Shown here: positions 1 through 6,855 of the stretch, piece after piece
Layout of the letters: each line of letters begins with the position of its first letter
Numbering within the stretch: position 1 is the stretch's first letter
Assembly: GCA_964636785.1 (NCBI GenBank)
Contig: CAZWVK010000110.1
Span: 1 to 8,526, forward strand
Reading direction: 5' to 3'
Source: UBA6776 sp964636785
GTDB taxonomy: Bacteria > Bdellovibrionota > Bdellovibrionia > Bdellovibrionales > UBA1609
DNA length: 8,526 nucleotides
Notes under the pieces: model-generated
What the model saw: the letters and a program-made list of their open reading frames with translations, nothing else
The model's database searches: none
What the model was told of the DNA's origin: nothing
Translations under genes and position numbers: made by a program

Positions 1-8
1 CTTAAATT

Positions 9-731
9 ATGAGTCTATTCAAATCCATATTGTTGATCATTTCTCTCCTATTTAGCTCCACCTCATTCGCTCAATTTGACACGGATGATTCCTTTGATCC
101 TTTTGCGGACTACAGTGAATTTGAGGCGGCGGAAGATGAAGAAGCCGACCTCAACTTTTTTCGAAATGGTCGCTTTGTGACCATGGGCTTTATGGGCGGG
201 GCTCGCACATGGACCGAAGGGTTGGGGAAGATCCTAGGCTCCACAAATCCTCATTTTGGCTTTTTCCTCAATTATTTTTTCGACCTTCGTTTCGCACTGC
301 AATTTAGTTTTATCACGGGTGATCATGATTTTGCGGTCGAAACCACTGCGAACAATAAGAAAACAGGAAATGTTGGAATCCAAAACTTCGGCATTGATCT
401 GAAGTACTACATCAACACACAGAATGTGACTCGGGGCTTAGCTGCATTCAATCCCTATTTCATCGGTGGTATTTCGCAGATGTACAGAACCACAACGGTG
501 AGTGGAGTGACAGGATTTGGTAAAGAAGCCGCAACCGCGTTTGACTTGGGCCTCGGAATTGAATTCCCCATGCTCAGAAATAAAATGTTCTTTGGATTTC
601 AAGGAATGTATCAGCTGGTCACATTTAAAAATGAGAACAGCCCAATCAAATTCAATAACGGAGAAGTGACCGGCATCTATCCCACCGGAGACACCTACAC
701 CGCGCTCTTTGTTCTTGGGGTGAACTTCTAA
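9..731 (+). CDS. Exported outer-membrane beta-barrel protein
   Basis: A 240-residue protein of unknown specific function, very likely an outer-membrane barrel. Residues 1-21 form a classic Sec signal peptide: a Lys at 5, a hydrophobic Leu/Ile core at 7-15 and a Ser-Phe-Ala site before Gln22. The mature protein begins with an acidic, low-complexity stretch (about 23-48, many Asp and Glu), which is probably periplasmic or flexible. From about residue 52 to the end, short alternating polar/hydrophobic strands with frequent Gly and aromatic residues suggest roughly 8-10 beta strands. The chain ends in Val-Asn-Phe, as expected for a BAM-recognised C-terminal beta-signal. No enzymatic motif is visible, so a structural, small-porin or OmpA/OmpW-like barrel is possible. 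Only 8 bases precede the ATG, so the ribosome site and promoter cannot be judged. The next gene starts 97 bp downstream on the same strand. Localisation is fairly sure; family membership is not. Confidence 0.8.
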   Translation: MSLFKSILLIISLLFSSTSFAQFDTDDSFDPFADYSEFEAAEDEEADLNFFRNGRFVTMGFMGGARTWTEGLGKILGSTNPHFGFFLNYFFDLRFALQFSFITGDHDFAVETTANNKKTGNVGIQNFGIDLKYYINTQNVTRGLAAFNPYFIGGISQMYRTTTVSGVTGFGKEAATAFDLGLGIEFPMLRNKMFFGFQGMYQLVTFKNENSPIKFNNGEVTGIYPTGDTYTALFVLGVNF

Positions 732-816
732 CGACTCTGATTCGGCTGCGGTTTTCGTGGAGATTTCTGCACATAAATTGAACACTTCTTGTTCCCAATT
801 TGTCCCAAAGTTTATT

Positions 817-820
817 AGGA
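817..820 (+). promoter_or_regulatory. Ribosome binding site deciding the ligase start
   Basis: An AGGA sits 8 nt before the ATG at 829. It favours that start over the in-frame GTG at 757, which has no Shine-Dalgarno and would add 24 residues not matching the beginning of RimK-family proteins. Confidence 0.6.
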
Positions 821-828
821 ATCTGGCC

Positions 829-1743
829 ATGCACACACTGATTCTTACTGCCAATAGCCATTCCTCTTCCACTGCTCGCCTCAAGCAGGAGTTGATCCGT
901 CGTGACCATCAAGTCAAGGTCTATGCGTTTCAATCCTCGGAGATTCGCTCAGACCTTTCTCATCCCAGTGAGCTTCAAGGTCGTCCATTTGATATTATTT
1001 TTCCACGACTCGGGTCCCGGGGACGCATCGTCGCGGATCATTATCTTTCCGAAATGGAAAATCAGGGTGTGGCTTGTCTCAATGACTATCAGGCTATGAG
1101 GTCCACGTTCAATAAGTATGCAATGCATGCCGCACTAGCAAAGCATGATTTGCCGACGCCGCGAACCTGGATCGCCAAAGGGGTTGAAGGGTTTAGTGAA
1201 GTTTGGAAGCAGAATCAGATGAAGCCAGTTGTGATCAAAGGACTTTATGGAGCACATGGAAATTCAATTTTCCTGAGCCCCCATCCAGACGCTGCTCAAA
1301 AGATTTTAAATCTGCCTGAATTTGTAGGCGCTGAGTTTCTGGTGCAAGAGTTCATTCCTGAAACTCTTGGACGAAGTGTGAGCGCACTTGTGATTGGAAA
1401 CCGTATCGCTTCATCCATTCAACTTTCTGCTTTGAACTCCGACAATTCAGCCAATCTTTCCGTCGGACGTGTATTTCGTAAGGCCGAGCTGAGTGGCGAC
1501 GAGGCCGCATTGATTTTAAGGGCCACAAGGTCTTTGAAATTGGACGTGGCGGAAGTGGAGCTTGCCCGAGCGACTCATGGTCCTTTGCTTTTGGAGGTCA
1601 ACTCATCTCCGGGATTAGAGCGATTTGAATCTTGCAGTGAGAAAAACATTGCTCAGATGATTGTTGAGCATGCCGAGCATATTCACTATTCAAGACGACC
1701 GAACCATAGCGAATCCGATCATCCCACCAACGCCCAGGCCTGA
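829..1743 (+). CDS. RimK-like ATP-grasp ligase
   Basis: A 304-residue ATP-grasp protein, the same size as E. coli RimK (300), which adds glutamates to the C-terminus of ribosomal protein S6. The N-terminal Rossmann-like pre-ATP-grasp domain (1-90) begins with a hydrophobic strand and includes the Phe-Pro-Arg-Leu-Gly segment at 58-62 (RimK: Pro-Arg-Ile-Gly). The ATP-grasp core follows: Lys137 in Val-Val-Ile-Lys, the Gly-Ala-His-Gly loop at 141-144, the adenine-binding hinge Val-Gln-Glu-Phe at 172-175, Asn209, and the metal-binding Glu256/Asn258 in the Leu-Glu-Val-Asn-Ser-Ser-Pro-Gly motif. The usual metal-site Asp of Gly-Val-Asp is Glu244. Two acceptor-side signatures of RimK, Asp-Ile-Arg and Arg-Ser-Asn, are replaced by Ser-Val-Ser (183-185) and Ser-Ala-Asn (207-209), so the substrate may not be S6. 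The C-terminal tail after 287 is polar. Its 3' end overlaps the convergent transporter gene by 25 bp. The ATP-grasp fold is secure; the acceptor is unknown. Confidence 0.85.
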   Translation: MHTLILTANSHSSSTARLKQELIRRDHQVKVYAFQSSEIRSDLSHPSELQGRPFDIIFPRLGSRGRIVADHYLSEMENQGVACLNDYQAMRSTFNKYAMHAALAKHDLPTPRTWIAKGVEGFSEVWKQNQMKPVVIKGLYGAHGNSIFLSPHPDAAQKILNLPEFVGAEFLVQEFIPETLGRSVSALVIGNRIASSIQLSALNSDNSANLSVGRVFRKAELSGDEAALILRATRSLKLDVAEVELARATHGPLLLEVNSSPGLERFESCSEKNIAQMIVEHAEHIHYSRRPNHSESDHPTNAQA

Positions 1744-3131
1744 AGGAGCAGTGCGATTAAAATAATCGGAGATGCCACAAACCGAAGGACAAAGATCCAA
1801 TGACTATAAAGCTGAGCACTTGTTCTGCTTTCGGTCTGTGAGAATTCCTGCTCGACAAGATCTTGACGAAGGCGCCAGCTGACCATTTGCGAGATAAACA
1901 AGGCCACAATGGGAAGAACCCAGTTTATTAATAAAACATCCCAAAACTCCAAAAGCCCACGTTTCCCGATACGAACGAATTCCAAAACGTTAGAGCTCAA
2001 GGCAGGAATTAACGCTACAAAAAGACAAAGTATGGTGATCGCAATGGCTCCTGAGCGGCGCGGAACTCGTCTTGTTTCTCTTAGGTTTGCAACCAGTGCT
2101 TCTAGTAGGCCAATGCTTGCCCCCAATGAGGCCAAATAAAGACAAAGAAAAAATCCAGCACCAAAAACCAAACCACCCGTCATCGAATCAAATAGCTGCG
2201 GCACCGTCTGAAAGAATAGATCAGGCCCAATCACTTTGCGATCTCCCATCAGAATCAAAGGGAAAATCATAATACCCGCCAAAACAGAAATGACAGAATC
2301 AAGTGTGCAAACGCGAAGCCCTGCGAGTGGCAGATAGGACTCATCTCTCAAATAGCTTCCAAATGTCACCATAGTCCCAAAGCCAATACTCAGAGTGAAA
2401 AAAACATGCCCAATAGCCTGTGCCAGAGAGGAAATAGTGAGTTTAGAGAAGTCCGGATAGAGAAAAAATCTTAAGGCTTCGGGTGATGTCTCAAGGCTCA
2501 AGGATTTATAAACCAAAAGACCAAGAAGAAAGGCGAAGATGGGCATGGCATAGCCCACCCATTTCTCAAGACCACGTTCTAAATCTTTCGCAACAACAAA
2601 GCCGACCACAATCAAATGAAGCCCAGTCAGAAGCATTTGCAGCCAGCCATATTTCATAAGAACTTCTAAGCTCACTGCCCCATCGAATTCCGTGAGGCCC
2701 AAAAGACCAAAGCTGATTCGAATAAGAAAGTGTAGAACCCAACCACTGATCACCGCGTAATAAGACAGAACCAAAAGGTTTAAAAGCAGAGAAGCCCACG
2801 CCAAGCTCTTAAATAGGCGTTTTTTACCTGGCGCAATGGGTTTTTGATTGCTGCTTAGGTTTCGAACCTGATGTCTTTCACCAATCAATTTGAGTGTGGC
2901 TGGAAGAAGTGAGCTCCGCGAAAGCTTTCCAAACAAAAGCTCTGCTATTAAAAACGGAAGTCCAATTAAAAAAGCCGAAGCCAAATAGAGTAGAACGAAT
3001 GCTCCGCCCCCATTTTCAGCGGCAACATATGGAAATCGCCAAAGATTTCCAAGGCCGAATGCGGAGCCCACAGCTGCGAGATAAAATCCAAGTCGTGTCC
3101 CCCATACCGGCGCTCCGTTATTCGTCGGCAT
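1719..3131 (-). CDS. NSS/SNF-family sodium-coupled transporter (LeuT fold)
   Basis: A 470-residue inner-membrane protein of the neurotransmitter:sodium symporter family, which moves amino acids or similar solutes with sodium. I count 11 hydrophobic helices (about 14-36, 44-66, 110-135, 162-181, 191-210, 240-260, 273-295, 318-344, 361-380, 394-417, 442-466), the number common in bacterial members. TM1 carries the unwound signature with Gly-Leu-Gly-Asn-Leu-Trp-Arg-Phe-Pro-Tyr and Ala-Glu-Asn-Gly-Gly-Gly. TM6 carries Phe-Phe-Thr-Leu-Ser-Ile-Gly-Phe-Gly, matching LeuT. The Na1 ligands corresponding to LeuT Asn27 and Thr254 are present. In TM8 the Leu-Thr-Ser segment that supplies the Na2 hydroxyls reads Leu-Gly-Ala (336-338). 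The ATG at 3131 was chosen over an in-frame TTG at 3155 because an AGGAG lies just upstream. The start overlaps the end of der by 14 bp, implying coupled translation. The substrate cannot be predicted. Confidence 0.9.
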   Translation of the reverse strand: MPTNNGAPVWGTRLGFYLAAVGSAFGLGNLWRFPYVAAENGGGAFVLLYLASAFLIGLPFLIAELLFGKLSRSSLLPATLKLIGERHQVRNLSSNQKPIAPGKKRLFKSLAWASLLLNLLVLSYYAVISGWVLHFLIRISFGLLGLTEFDGAVSLEVLMKYGWLQMLLTGLHLIVVGFVVAKDLERGLEKWVGYAMPIFAFLLGLLVYKSLSLETSPEALRFFLYPDFSKLTISSLAQAIGHVFFTLSIGFGTMVTFGSYLRDESYLPLAGLRVCTLDSVISVLAGIMIFPLILMGDRKVIGPDLFFQTVPQLFDSMTGGLVFGAGFFLCLYLASLGASIGLLEALVANLRETRRVPRRSGAIAITILCLFVALIPALSSNVLEFVRIGKRGLLEFWDVLLINWVLPIVALFISQMVSWRLRQDLVEQEFSQTESRTSAQLYSHWIFVLRFVASPIILIALLLQAWALVG

Positions 3132-4530
3132 AGATCTCCTGATCACCGAGGTCAAATTCCTCTGGCACTTCTTCGTTGACGTTCGTGCGGCTTCGCCCGC
3201 TGGATTTTAATCCCTTAGGCAGAACAAATATTCGAATCGGAATACCTTCCAACCCAAACTCTTTTTGAATTTGATTGATCAAAAAGCGTCGATAGGCCGG
3301 GGTCACGCCTTTGGGTTGATTAGCAAAGGCGATAAAGCTTGGTGGCTTTTGTTTCGTTTGAGTCAAATAATAAAACTTCACGTTTTCAGTTCCCCAGACT
3401 GGAGATGGAGCCTTTTTAATAACCTCGGTAAAGAACTTATTGAGTTTGGATGTGGAGATTCGTGTGCCTAAACGCTCACGGATTTCTTCTATTTTTTTAA
3501 AGAGATGATTGATCCCATATCCTGTTTTTGCACTCACAAAAACATATGGAATGGATCTAAAAAAGTGGAACTCCCTCTCCAGATGCTCCTGAAACCAAGC
3601 TTTATAGTTCTTATTGGACTCATTGGTTAAGTCCATCTTGTTAACAACCAAAATCATGGCTTTGTGCTTTTCCAAACACTGCTCAACAATTCTTGCATCC
3701 TGAGCCGAAAGTCCAACTTGAGCATCAACAATCAAGAGCACCAACTCAGAGCGATCAATGGCATCCCGTGTTTTAAACGTCCCTAATGTTTCAAGTTCAC
3801 TGGAGCGCTTCCCGGCTTTTCTAAGTCCTGCTGTGTCGGACAAAAGATAAGTCTTTCCATCATACTCAAAAGCCTCTTCCACACTGTCCACTGTTGTTCC
3901 GGCAACGGTTGAAACCAGCATGCGCTCTTTTCCAAGAAGCAAGTTCGCAAGTGAACTCTTTCCGGCATTGGGTTTTCCAACAAGACTCAAGCGAAAACCC
4001 TCTTGATGCTCTTTGGTTTCTTCCGTGCAGAAAGTTAAGATCCATTCAACGATTTTATCAATATTAAAATCCTTCTCGAAGGCCGCAGGGATCAGTGGCA
4101 CTCCCCATTTGTAGAAGTCGCTCAAAAAAAGCTCGGCCTCTGTGGTCTTATCAATTTTATTCACAACAATGATAAAAGGCTTTCCAAGAGAATTGATCTG
4201 CCGAAATACATCTTCATCTTCAGGAGTGATCCCCATTCGACCATCAACGACCATAACAATAGCATCAACGGATCTTAAAAAATCACTGACTTGAGATTTT
4301 ATAAGAGTCGAAATTTCATCGGGACTATCGGTAAGTCCTCCGGTATCGATCACCTCAAAACCTTTTCCCCACCATTCGCAAAAATCATGCAAGAGATCCC
4401 TGGTCACACCAGGCTCATTCTTGACCATGGCGGCTCGAGATCTTGTCAGTTTATTAAAGAGCGAAGATTTCCCAACATTGGGGCGCCCTGCTATTGCAAT
4501 CTTTGGAACTTTGAAAGACGTTTTAGACAT
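3118..4530 (-). CDS. der: Ribosome-assembly GTPase Der (EngA), tandem G domains
   Basis: A 470-residue double-GTPase that binds the 50S subunit and is needed for late large-subunit assembly. The first G domain has GRPNVGKS (15-22), GVTRD (41-45), DTGG (62-65) and NKID (124-127). The second has GKPNAGKS (185-192), GTTVD (211-215), DTAG (232-235), NKMD (297-300) and SAKTG (333-337). The KH-like domain spans about 355-440, followed by a 30-residue tail that is basic, then strongly acidic. The first-domain G5 reads Pro-Ala-Ala where a Ser-Ala pair is usual, a mild deviation. The ATG at 4530 overlaps the era stop by 8 bp. An AGGA at 4541-4544 lies 10 nt upstream, inside era. Length and motif order match the family fully. 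The gene is third in the rnc-era-der-transporter unit, and era and der are both ribosome-biogenesis GTPases. Confidence 0.98.
   Translation of the reverse strand: MSKTSFKVPKIAIAGRPNVGKSSLFNKLTRSRAAMVKNEPGVTRDLLHDFCEWWGKGFEVIDTGGLTDSPDEISTLIKSQVSDFLRSVDAIVMVVDGRMGITPEDEDVFRQINSLGKPFIIVVNKIDKTTEAELFLSDFYKWGVPLIPAAFEKDFNIDKIVEWILTFCTEETKEHQEGFRLSLVGKPNAGKSSLANLLLGKERMLVSTVAGTTVDSVEEAFEYDGKTYLLSDTAGLRKAGKRSSELETLGTFKTRDAIDRSELVLLIVDAQVGLSAQDARIVEQCLEKHKAMILVVNKMDLTNESNKNYKAWFQEHLEREFHFFRSIPYVFVSAKTGYGINHLFKKIEEIRERLGTRISTSKLNKFFTEVIKKAPSPVWGTENVKFYYLTQTKQKPPSFIAFANQPKGVTPAYRRFLINQIQKEFGLEGIPIRIFVLPKGLKSSGRSRTNVNEEVPEEFDLGDQEIYADE
3136..3140 (-). promoter_or_regulatory. Ribosome binding site for the transporter, inside der
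   Basis: AGGAG on the minus strand, 4 nt before the ATG at 3131 and within the last codons of der. It supports this start over the TTG at 3155 and suggests re-initiation by ribosomes finishing der. Confidence 0.6.
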
Positions 4531-5431
4531 TTTGTGTGTATCCTAATTCTTTCATGACCATGGAACTTCGATCCCAGTTCTTATACGCGCTGACTTTTAA
4601 ATCTAAAAACACCTTTTTGTCGATCAAGGCCTCAATTTCTTTTCGCGCCCTCACACCAATTTCCTTAATTAAGCTGGCGTTTCTACCAACCACTATGGAG
4701 ACATGATTGGGTTTAGAGACCAGAATCTCAGCATAGATTTTTGTGATCTTCGGGCTCGACTCATCAAACATCAAAAGTCGAACGGCGATTCCAAATGGAA
4801 TCTCTTGGTGAATGCTCTCAAAACATTTCTCCCGTATGATCTCAACTGCAAGCTCCCTCACTGTGGATGGAGTGTAAAGATCATCCAAATAAAGTGGGCC
4901 ATCGGCCTTTGGAAGCATCGAAGGAATATGCTCTAGGATTTTTTCCACCAGCTCACGACTGGATTCTTTTGTCTTTGAAGATCCTGAGACAATAGGGACA
5001 TTCTTTTCTTCAAGCTCTTTCCTTAGCATCTGAGGTCTATGCAAAAATGGCAGATCCGTTTTATGAATAACTATCATCCATGGTTTACCCGACTCTTCCA
5101 CAAGCTTTACAATTTCTCTTAAGCGATCCGGATTCTTTTCGTCGATATTCAGAACACAGATGAGTGCATCCGAGTTTTTAATCACATCTTTGGCTTCTTC
5201 ATGAAGGAATTCATGAAGACCTTTCTTTGCAGACACCACACCTGGCGCATCCACGATAACGGCCTGAAACTCTGGCTCAGTCACCACCCCAAGCATTCTT
5301 CGACGTGTGGTTTGTGGCTTCTCAGAAACTATTGAAACCTTTTCTCCAACCACAGAATTCATAAGTGTGCTTTTTCCAGAATTTGGAAGACCAATAAGGC
5401 CAATAAATCCTGCTTTGTAATCGTCTTTCAT
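4523..5431 (-). CDS. era: GTPase Era, 16S rRNA / 30S maturation factor (divergent)
   Basis: A 302-residue protein (E. coli Era 301) that binds the 3' end of 16S rRNA and checks 30S maturation. The G domain shows G1 GLPNSGKS (14-21), the G2 region with QTTRR (40-44) and G3 DAPG (61-64). G4 is His-Lys-Thr-Asp (123-126) instead of the canonical Asn-Lys-x-Asp, read directly from a CAT codon at 5063-5065. The C-terminal KH domain (about 195-290) has Gly-Arg-Asn-Ala (249-252) at the RNA-binding GxxG loop, losing the second Gly, but keeps the following Lys-Glu-Ile-Gly and the terminal Leu-Gly-Tyr. The ATG at 5431 is preferred over an in-frame TTG at 5446 because a strong GAGGAG lies 7 nt upstream and the length then matches the family. 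The start is 11 bp after the rnc stop. Identity is secure; full nucleotide and RNA binding is less so. Confidence 0.95.
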   Translation of the reverse strand: MKDDYKAGFIGLIGLPNSGKSTLMNSVVGEKVSIVSEKPQTTRRRMLGVVTEPEFQAVIVDAPGVVSAKKGLHEFLHEEAKDVIKNSDALICVLNIDEKNPDRLREIVKLVEESGKPWMIVIHKTDLPFLHRPQMLRKELEEKNVPIVSGSSKTKESSRELVEKILEHIPSMLPKADGPLYLDDLYTPSTVRELAVEIIREKCFESIHQEIPFGIAVRLLMFDESSPKITKIYAEILVSKPNHVSIVVGRNASLIKEIGVRARKEIEALIDKKVFLDLKVSAYKNWDRSSMVMKELGYTQNV

Positions 5432-5438
5432 CTTTGAA

Positions 5439-5444
5439 CTCCTC
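5439..5444 (-). promoter_or_regulatory. Strong ribosome binding site for era
   Basis: GAGGAG on the minus strand, 7 nt before the ATG at 5431 and overlapping the rnc stop codon. It decides the start against the TTG at 5446, which lies upstream of this site. Confidence 0.75.
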
Positions 5445-6147
5445 AAACTTCCGTCATCTTCTTTAGATAAGCCACTTTTGCAGCCTCTTGCTCAGCCTCT
5501 TTACGACTGGACCCCTCACCTTTACCCAAAACTTCGCCTTCAAATAGGACTTGAACGTAAAAACTGCGCTGATGATCGGGCCCTTCTGTCGACAGCAATT
5601 CATAAGTGGGCGTTTTCTGAAAGTCCTTCTGAAACTCTTCCTGAAGTTTGGATTTCCAATCGGAGTCCGATACGCGAAGCCTTTCTTCAGACTCTAGCTC
5701 TTCTTGAAAGAGCTTTCCGATAAAATCACTCAGATGACTCATTCCTAGCTCCAAATAAATCGCTCCAATTAAGGCCTCAAGAACGGAAGCTAAAACTCGT
5801 GTTGGCAGTGACCCTTCTTTGGCCTTTTCGCTTCGACCGGTTTTAATTCCCTGATCCAATTTCAGGAGTCGGGCTTTCTCAGCAAGGACCTTCGTATTTA
5901 CAAGATTGGCGCGGGCTTTGGTTAAAGAGCCCTCGTCCATTGAAGAGTAGTTTTTAAACAAAAGATCAGCGACGCAAAGTCCAAGAGCTGCGTCCCCAAG
6001 AAATTCCAGGCGCTCATTATGGGGAAGACTTTTTTTGCTTTCAAAGAAATAGCTCTTGTGGATGAGCGCCGAATTAAAAGTTTCGGTGCTTTTAAAAGAT
6101 TCCGGAAGCTCTGAAACGAGCCATGAAAGGTCATTTTCTTCGGTCAT
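5443..6147 (-). CDS. rnc: Ribonuclease III
   Basis: A 234-residue double-strand-specific endoribonuclease that processes the 30S rRNA precursor and structured mRNAs. The N-terminal nuclease domain (about 1-150) carries the signature NERLEFLGDAALG (44-56), which supplies the acidic residues Glu45, Glu48 and Asp52. A second signature is Val-Leu-Ala-Ser-Val-Leu-Glu-Ala-Leu-Ile-Gly (118-128). There Glu124 matches the catalytic Glu117 of E. coli, but the position of metal ligand Asp114 is Ser121. A dsRNA-binding domain (about 163-232) follows, with the usual Lys-rich Ser-Arg-Lys-Glu-Ala-Glu helix near its end. The length is typical (E. coli 226). The ATG at 6147 has a weak AGGA 11 nt upstream; no better start is seen. 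It is first in the unit with era and der, and rnc-era is one of the best-conserved bacterial gene pairs. Confidence 0.97.
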   Translation of the reverse strand: MTEENDLSWLVSELPESFKSTETFNSALIHKSYFFESKKSLPHNERLEFLGDAALGLCVADLLFKNYSSMDEGSLTKARANLVNTKVLAEKARLLKLDQGIKTGRSEKAKEGSLPTRVLASVLEALIGAIYLELGMSHLSDFIGKLFQEELESEERLRVSDSDWKSKLQEEFQKDFQKTPTYELLSTEGPDHQRSFYVQVLFEGEVLGKGEGSSRKEAEQEAAKVAYLKKMTEV

Positions 6148-6209
6148 ATATTAGGTCATCCTGGCTTAAGTCAGCCAACTTCTAAGTCATTAAATTCATT
6201 AACCAGATC

Positions 6210-6238
6210 GGTCTAACAGAGCTGCGGCAATGCGTCAA
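6210..6238 (-). promoter_or_regulatory. Candidate sigma70-type promoter of the rnc unit
   Basis: On the minus strand TTGACG (6233-6238) is followed after 17 nt by TAGACC (6210-6215). The -35 matches five of six consensus positions; the -10 matches only three. The predicted 5' leader is about 55 nt. It lies between the transposase gene and rnc, where a promoter is needed if the island cuts rnc off from mtaB. Confidence 0.45.
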
Positions 6239-6253
6239 GAGGGATGGAAATTC

Positions 6254-6769
6254 TTATCCAAACTCCCTGCCCGGCTCGACAATTATTCGCCCCCTAGTAT
6301 TCTTCGCCAGATCTTCAAGGGAAAGCTCTCGATTATAGTCCCAGACTCTAAACACCTCGAGTTCGTTCCTAAATATGTAATTCAGGAGGTTTCGCAATTC
6401 CCGACCAAATCCACTTAAAACTCTCGTGAACGGCCTAAACTTCCAAATGCCTTTTCCAAGAAGTCTCGCAATCAATCCCGTTACAGCTCTGATCCATTTT
6501 TTATAAGCATCTCTATTTAGGATCTGAATTGCTAAATGAATATGATCTTTCTGAATACTCCATGAGTAAATTTTGATCCCAAACTTTTTAGCCTGCTTAA
6601 AGATAATCCTTCTAATCTCGTCCCTGTTTTTAAAGAGCGAGTACTTCTTCTGAGATTTCAATATCAAATGAATCGGCTTCCTCGAGCAAAGTGTTCTCAG
6701 ACAGTGCCGCTGGTCAAAACCCCCACCAAACTGAAGTGAAGGCTTCTCTAAAAGATTGAGTTGTTTCAT
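6254..6769 (-). CDS. RAYT-type IS200-like Y1 transposase (REP-associated)
   Basis: A 171-residue single-domain HUH nuclease of the Y1/TnpA_REP group, which cuts and joins single-stranded DNA at hairpins. The first core strand is Pro-Ile-His-Leu-Ile-Leu (32-37). The HUH metal motif is His76-Ile-His78 after Gln-Lys-Asp. The catalytic Tyr is probably Tyr131 in Asn-Tyr-Ile-Phe-Arg-Asn, a helix where RAYTs usually have Tyr-Ile and a following Asn. A basic region (100-126) with Pro-Phe-Thr-Arg-Val-Leu fits the family. All catalytic residues are present and the frame is open, so it may be active. The ATG at 6769 has AGGAG 9 nt upstream. A long hairpin element begins 86 bp upstream and a related one lies about 0.9 kb away. 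There is no tnpB and no obvious insertion-sequence ends, as expected for domesticated single-copy RAYTs. Family is well supported; activity is inferred. Confidence 0.88.
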   Translation of the reverse strand: MKQLNLLEKPSLQFGGGFDQRHCLRTLCSRKPIHLILKSQKKYSLFKNRDEIRRIIFKQAKKFGIKIYSWSIQKDHIHLAIQILNRDAYKKWIRAVTGLIARLLGKGIWKFRPFTRVLSGFGRELRNLLNYIFRNELEVFRVWDYNRELSLEDLAKNTRGRIIVEPGREFG

Positions 6770-6778
6770 ATTCTTAAA

Positions 6779-6783
6779 CTCCT
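6779..6783 (-). promoter_or_regulatory. Ribosome binding site of the RAYT gene
   Basis: AGGAG on the minus strand, 9 nt before the ATG at 6769. A good site suggests the transposase gene is translated, not decayed. Confidence 0.65.
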
Positions 6784-6799
6784 TTTTTCTCCGCTTTCT

Positions 6800-6828
6800 C
6801 TTAACCGAAGAACCCTTACGCTTAACCG
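6800..6828. repeat. Two 8-bp direct repeats 21 bp apart upstream of the RAYT gene
   Basis: CTTAACCG occurs at 6800-6807 and again at 6821-6828 on the plus strand. The 21-bp period is two helical turns, placing both on the same face of the DNA about 30-60 bp before the RAYT start. This spacing is compatible with an operator, but nothing else confirms protein binding. Confidence 0.35.
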
Positions 6829-6855
6829 CTCAAAAAATTCTTCATAAAAAAGATC

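Noticed and set aside
779..820. Promoter-like hexamers (TTGAAC, TTGTTC) before the ligase gene
   Set aside because: At suitable spacing the -10 matches are poor, or the start site would fall on the ribosome site.
757..828. GTG start extending the ligase by 24 residues
   Set aside because: No ribosome site, and the added residues do not fit the RimK N-terminus, which normally starts right at the first beta strand.
438..933. Minus-strand open frames opposite the barrel gene and the ligase start
   Set aside because: They are Cys/Arg/His-rich antisense readings of well-supported genes with no family resemblance.
5432..5446. TTG start for era overlapping the rnc stop
   Set aside because: The GAGGAG site lies downstream of this TTG, and the ATG at 5431 gives the family's normal length.
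6254..6769. Complete IS200/IS605 insertion sequence
   Set aside because: There is no tnpB and no clear element ends; the protein resembles single-copy RAYTs rather than IS200 TnpA.
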